Shown piece after piece: positions 62,460 to 64,000 of a stretch of 64,000 nt of DNA. Numbering within the stretch: position 1 is the first letter of the stretch; the number at the start of each line of letters is the position of its first letter. This DNA is from Euleptes europaea (Eukaryota > Chordata > Lepidosauria > Squamata > Sphaerodactylidae): NCBI RefSeq assembly GCF_029931775.1, contig NC_079321.1, forward strand, positions 14,032,501 through 14,096,500, written 5' to 3'. The translations under genes and the position numbers were made by a program. Under the pieces are notes generated by a model that saw only the letters and a program-made list of their open reading frames with translations, had not been told where the DNA came from and did no database searches.

Positions 62460-63220
62460 GAACAATTTTAATTAATCCTTCTCCAGAGTGAATTGTTACA
62501 GTGAATTGGGGGGGGGGGGGTTGTTCCCTGTATATTTCATGTAACATCTGGATTAACCAAGAACAAAACACAAATCACTAATTTGGGGGTGGGTGGGTTG
62601 ATTAACATTGACCTTTTGATTTTCCCCCCCCTTCATCTATTTTTTATTTGTGTGTCATCAGGCAGTGCAGATTAAAGTGTTCCTATACTTAGAATGTTTA
62701 TATGCCCCCTCTCTCAAGCTTCACATAGCTTATAATAATTAAAAAACCTCTTCAGGGAGGCGATTAGTGAACCTTTGGCACAGTTTCATGGAAGGTCCTG
62801 CTAAGGTTGTCCCCTCGACGCATGATGGAAACATCTAGAACTAGGCCTGACCTGCAGATTATAAGCAAAAGCAGGGCTAACATGGGAAATGTGAGGGGGC
62901 AAAGCAGTCTGTGGGTGTGCCATTCCTATAGCAAATAGCCTGTGGGCAAATTTGGCTTTTTGCTTCCAACTTTTAGGGGCCTTCAATTGTGCGCCCTAAG
63001 CCAGGGCCTACCTTGAACTACCACAGTGGCTTCTGTGGGGACTTCCTGATAATCACAATTCCCATTGTAACCCTCTTCAGCCCAAAAGCCTTGGACTTTT
63101 CATATGTCTACAGAGATTTTTGGGGATTGGGGCCGTACCTACAGTAGATGTTGGTCACAGAGGATGAAGCGTAATCTCTTCTGAATATGAGCTTATTATT
63201 TAGTCTTGGGGTTTCCATCC
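62460..63220. other. MCM3AP intron 22, nothing recognised
   Basis: A G-run at about 62509 and no clear repeat or exon; the next MCM3AP exon is not found here. Confidence 0.5.
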
Positions 63221-63224
63221 TTTT

Positions 63225-63495
63225 TCAGCCTACAGTCACATTAGTAATTCTGACACAGGGTGGTAGGGGCAGACACAAAATGGCATCTTGCAGGAGATGG
63301 AGCCAACCACAAAAGGGCTGCTGCAGGAGCCTGAGCTAACCACAAAAAGTGAGGGAGTGAGGTTATACATAGCTCTAATAAGAACTGCCTATGGACAACA
63401 GCCTTTATCTAGCCTCCCCCAGTTTCTAAAAGCATTCGGCAGGCACCAGGAAAGGTGTCATCCACGGACACCACATTGGGGACCCCAGTGTAGTC
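63225..63495 (-). mobile_element. hAT-type MITE, family 2
   Basis: CAGCCTACAGTCACATTAG to ACATTGGGGACCCCAGTGTA; the reverse of the 24.2-kb copy theme. Confidence 0.6.
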
Positions 63496-63644
63496 AATTA
63501 CTTGATGTCTGTTATGAGAGAGTGTGTTTTTTGTTCGAGGCAAATATCAGAAATGATCCTGGACAACTTTTGATCCTCCTCAGGTCAATAGATCATGGGA
63601 GCCCTAGGTTGATAACCTTCCTACACACACACACAGAATAAGAA

Positions 63645-63955
63645 GAGTTGGCTTTTATATGCTGACTTTCTCTACCACTTAAGGGAGACTGGCTTACAAT
63701 CACCTTCCCTTCCCCTCCCCACAACAGACACCCTGTGAGGTAGGTGGGGCTGAGAGAGCTCTAAGAGAGCTGGGACTAGCCCAAGGTCACCCAGCTGGCT
63801 TCGTGTGTAGGAGTGGGGAAACAAATCCAGTTCACCAGATTAGCCTCCACTGCTCATGTGGAGGAATGGGGAATCAAACCCGGTTCTCCAGATCAGACTC
63901 CACCGCTCCAAGCCACCACTCTTAACCACCACTCTTAACCACTACACCACCACAC
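63645..63955 (-). repeat. tRNA-derived SINE, family 1
   Basis: AGAGTTGGCTTTTATATGCT to CACTACACCACCAC, followed by (CA)n to about 63966. Confidence 0.9.
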
Positions 63956-64000
63956 ACACACACACATGTATTTTTAGCTTGAAATACTGTTGTGCTGGGA

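Overview
This is host chromosomal DNA from a vertebrate, most likely a squamate reptile (lizard or snake). It holds intron-rich host genes in a dense background of Bov-B (RTE) and CR1/L3 LINEs, 5S-rRNA-derived SINEs that share the Bov-B 3' tail, tRNA-derived SINEs, hAT-type MITEs and a DIRS-type element. The species cannot be named from the sequence alone.

Three conserved protein-coding genes can be read exon by exon, all with intact frames. EBPL (minus strand, four coding exons, 12217-18259) encodes an EXPERA-family membrane protein. YBEY (minus strand, four coding exons, 20828-23623) encodes the metal-dependent endoribonuclease of mitochondrial ribosome biogenesis. MCM3AP/GANP (plus strand, 22 coding exons from 29076 to 62455, then running off the right edge) encodes the mRNA-export scaffold of the TREX-2 complex. 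YBEY and MCM3AP diverge from a CpG-rich region at about 26.0-26.75 kb that carries three 102-bp tandem repeats, each with an NRF1-type palindrome. EBPL has its own CpG-rich first exon at about 18.0-18.4 kb. Another CpG-rich, promoter-like stretch at about 5.8-6.45 kb has no gene that I can identify.

Layout: 0-12 kb is repeats plus the orphan CpG island, including a deeply nested stack at 3.6-5.7 kb and a 667-bp fold-back at 6.5-7.17 kb. 12.1-18.4 kb is EBPL. 18.4-20.6 kb is repeats. 20.8-26.2 kb is YBEY. 26.2-64 kb is MCM3AP, whose introns hold most of the SINEs, CR1 pieces and MITEs. The 6.6-kb intron 20 holds a DIRS-type retroelement fossil (55.13-60.26 kb) with terminal inverted repeats and an internal complementary region, inserted into an older LINE tail.

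The least ordinary signals are as follows. A recurring hammerhead-ribozyme-like module (CTGANGA, stem, GAAA, AGCT or ACGT) lies in at least eight repeat copies, and three of these insertions are bounded by 13-14 bp direct repeats. EBPL lies next to YBEY/MCM3AP, two blocks that are on different chromosomes in human. A 28-bp sequence is shared exactly by two unrelated repeats. A duplicated splice donor follows MCM3AP exon 13. YBEY has a GC-AG intron beside its zinc-site exon.
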